Shown piece after piece: positions 16,468-17,260 of a DNA stretch of 17,260 nucleotides. Numbering within the stretch: the stretch's first letter is position 1; each line of letters begins with the position of its first letter. The notes under the pieces are model-generated. The model saw only the letters and a list, made by a program, of their open reading frames with translations, ran no database searches and was not told the DNA's origin. The stretch spans positions 26,222 to 43,481 of the forward strand of contig JH993860.1 in the NCBI GenBank assembly GCA_000316135.1. Reading direction: 5' to 3'. Source of the DNA: Trachipleistophora hominis (lineage: Eukaryota > Microsporidia > Pleistophoridae). Position numbers and translations under genes: made by a program.

Positions 16468-17260
16468 ATCGATTTTTTACAGAATTTAACCTTCCTAACC
16501 ACCTATGAATTACAAGATAGCAGATAAAAGGCCACAACAATTATCTACTATCATTTCACTGAATATTTAAAAAAGCAAGATCTCGCGAAGTTTGCCGAAT
16601 TTTCTGCTGTCCTCTTCGTAGCTATCAAACATCCGAATTGGAAAAAAAGCACAACTCTTGATATACTACCAATTTGCTTCTTTCTTTGCCAAAACAATAA
16701 ATTTTTATATTTCAGTAGGTGTTATCGTCGTATACATAGGAATTTGTAGACAAAGACACTAAAAACGTTTAGAAATTATATTTTTTATCAACGGTTAAAT
16801 ATTGCTAAGAACTAGCAAGTAAACCAACAGATATATTATTGATATCAAGTGGTTAACATGATATATAAGAGAACTACCTATTAATTCTGTTAATTAATGT
16901 CATGTACCTTATTTATACACAGCTTTTCCGATGATATAGTGATTGGTATCAAGCTGAACTATAATCGTTAATTATTAATATATATGTTATTAATATATCT
17001 ATTGCTTTAAAAATAGTTTTTTATTACTGAGGTATTAAATGGTAGCTGAAAATATCACCGATCATAATTGTTGGGCCGATACATGTTGCAACATATGGGG
17101 TATTTATTTAAGTGATTAAATAGAGGAGGCTGGCTCCGGACCAACAATAATATTATGTTAAACACAAATGCGTGCTGTCATAGAATGTTATCACAGGACT
17201 TTTTTCGCGAAATAATACCGATCACCTCTATTGATACGAATTTATAATTTACTAGCTGCA
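16460..17260. other. Region upstream of the paladin-like gene, AT-rich, with a mini-ORF
   Basis: Contains a 21-codon minus-strand ORF at 16567-16632 (start MFDSYEEDSRKF) with coding-like composition, 108 bases before the paladin start; it may be an upstream ORF, a lost N-terminal piece, or chance. From 16640 on the DNA is very AT-rich. Near the end an 8-bp inverted repeat AATAGAGG/CCTCTATT (17119-17126 and 17225-17232) encloses about 98 bases with above-average GC. No gene is recognised. Confidence 0.4.

Overview
The window looks like nuclear DNA of a microsporidian-type fungus (an obligate intracellular parasite) with an expanded, AT-rich genome. The evidence is: eukaryotic housekeeping genes (NOG1, APC11, PRP38) without visible introns; proteins cut close to their core domains (NOG1 527 aa, APC11 83 aa, PRP38 152 aa without the RS tail); long AT-rich spacers; and a CCC triplet 5-6 nt before the ATG of at least three genes, as described for microsporidian start sites. 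A species cannot be fixed from the sequence. The long spacers fit a large-genome lineage better than the compact Encephalitozoon type.

Layout. 82-1665 (+) is NOG1. From 1666 to 6102 there is no sizeable ORF, but two items stand out: a compact GC-richer island at 3041-3317 that folds into many hairpins closed by a terminal stem (probable structured RNA, better on the minus strand), and a 45-codon single-span membrane ORF at 3762-3899 with a TATA box 21 bp ahead. A small acidic/basic ORF lies at 6103-6402 (+). 6403-8951 is mostly empty apart from a weak small ORF candidate on the minus strand. 8952-10130 (-) encodes a BRCA1/BARD1-like protein with half a RING plus tandem BRCT repeats. 10827-11078 (+) is APC11 and 11387-11845 (+) is PRP38. 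11976-12491 (-) is a eukaryotic-type ferritin with all ferroxidase ligands. 13137-16459 (-) is a three-repeat paladin-like (PTP-like phytase family) phosphatase, split into two frames at a run of six T that forms the slippery heptamer T TTT TTA directly before the first-frame stop.

The genes do not form an operon. They cover ribosome assembly (NOG1), splicing (PRP38), cell-cycle ubiquitination (APC11), DNA-damage-type phosphopeptide recognition (BRCT protein), iron storage (ferritin) and phosphoinositide or phosphoprotein signalling (paladin-like). The most notable points are the paladin frame change, the BRCA1/BARD1-like protein, the complete ferritin and the unidentified structured RNA island.
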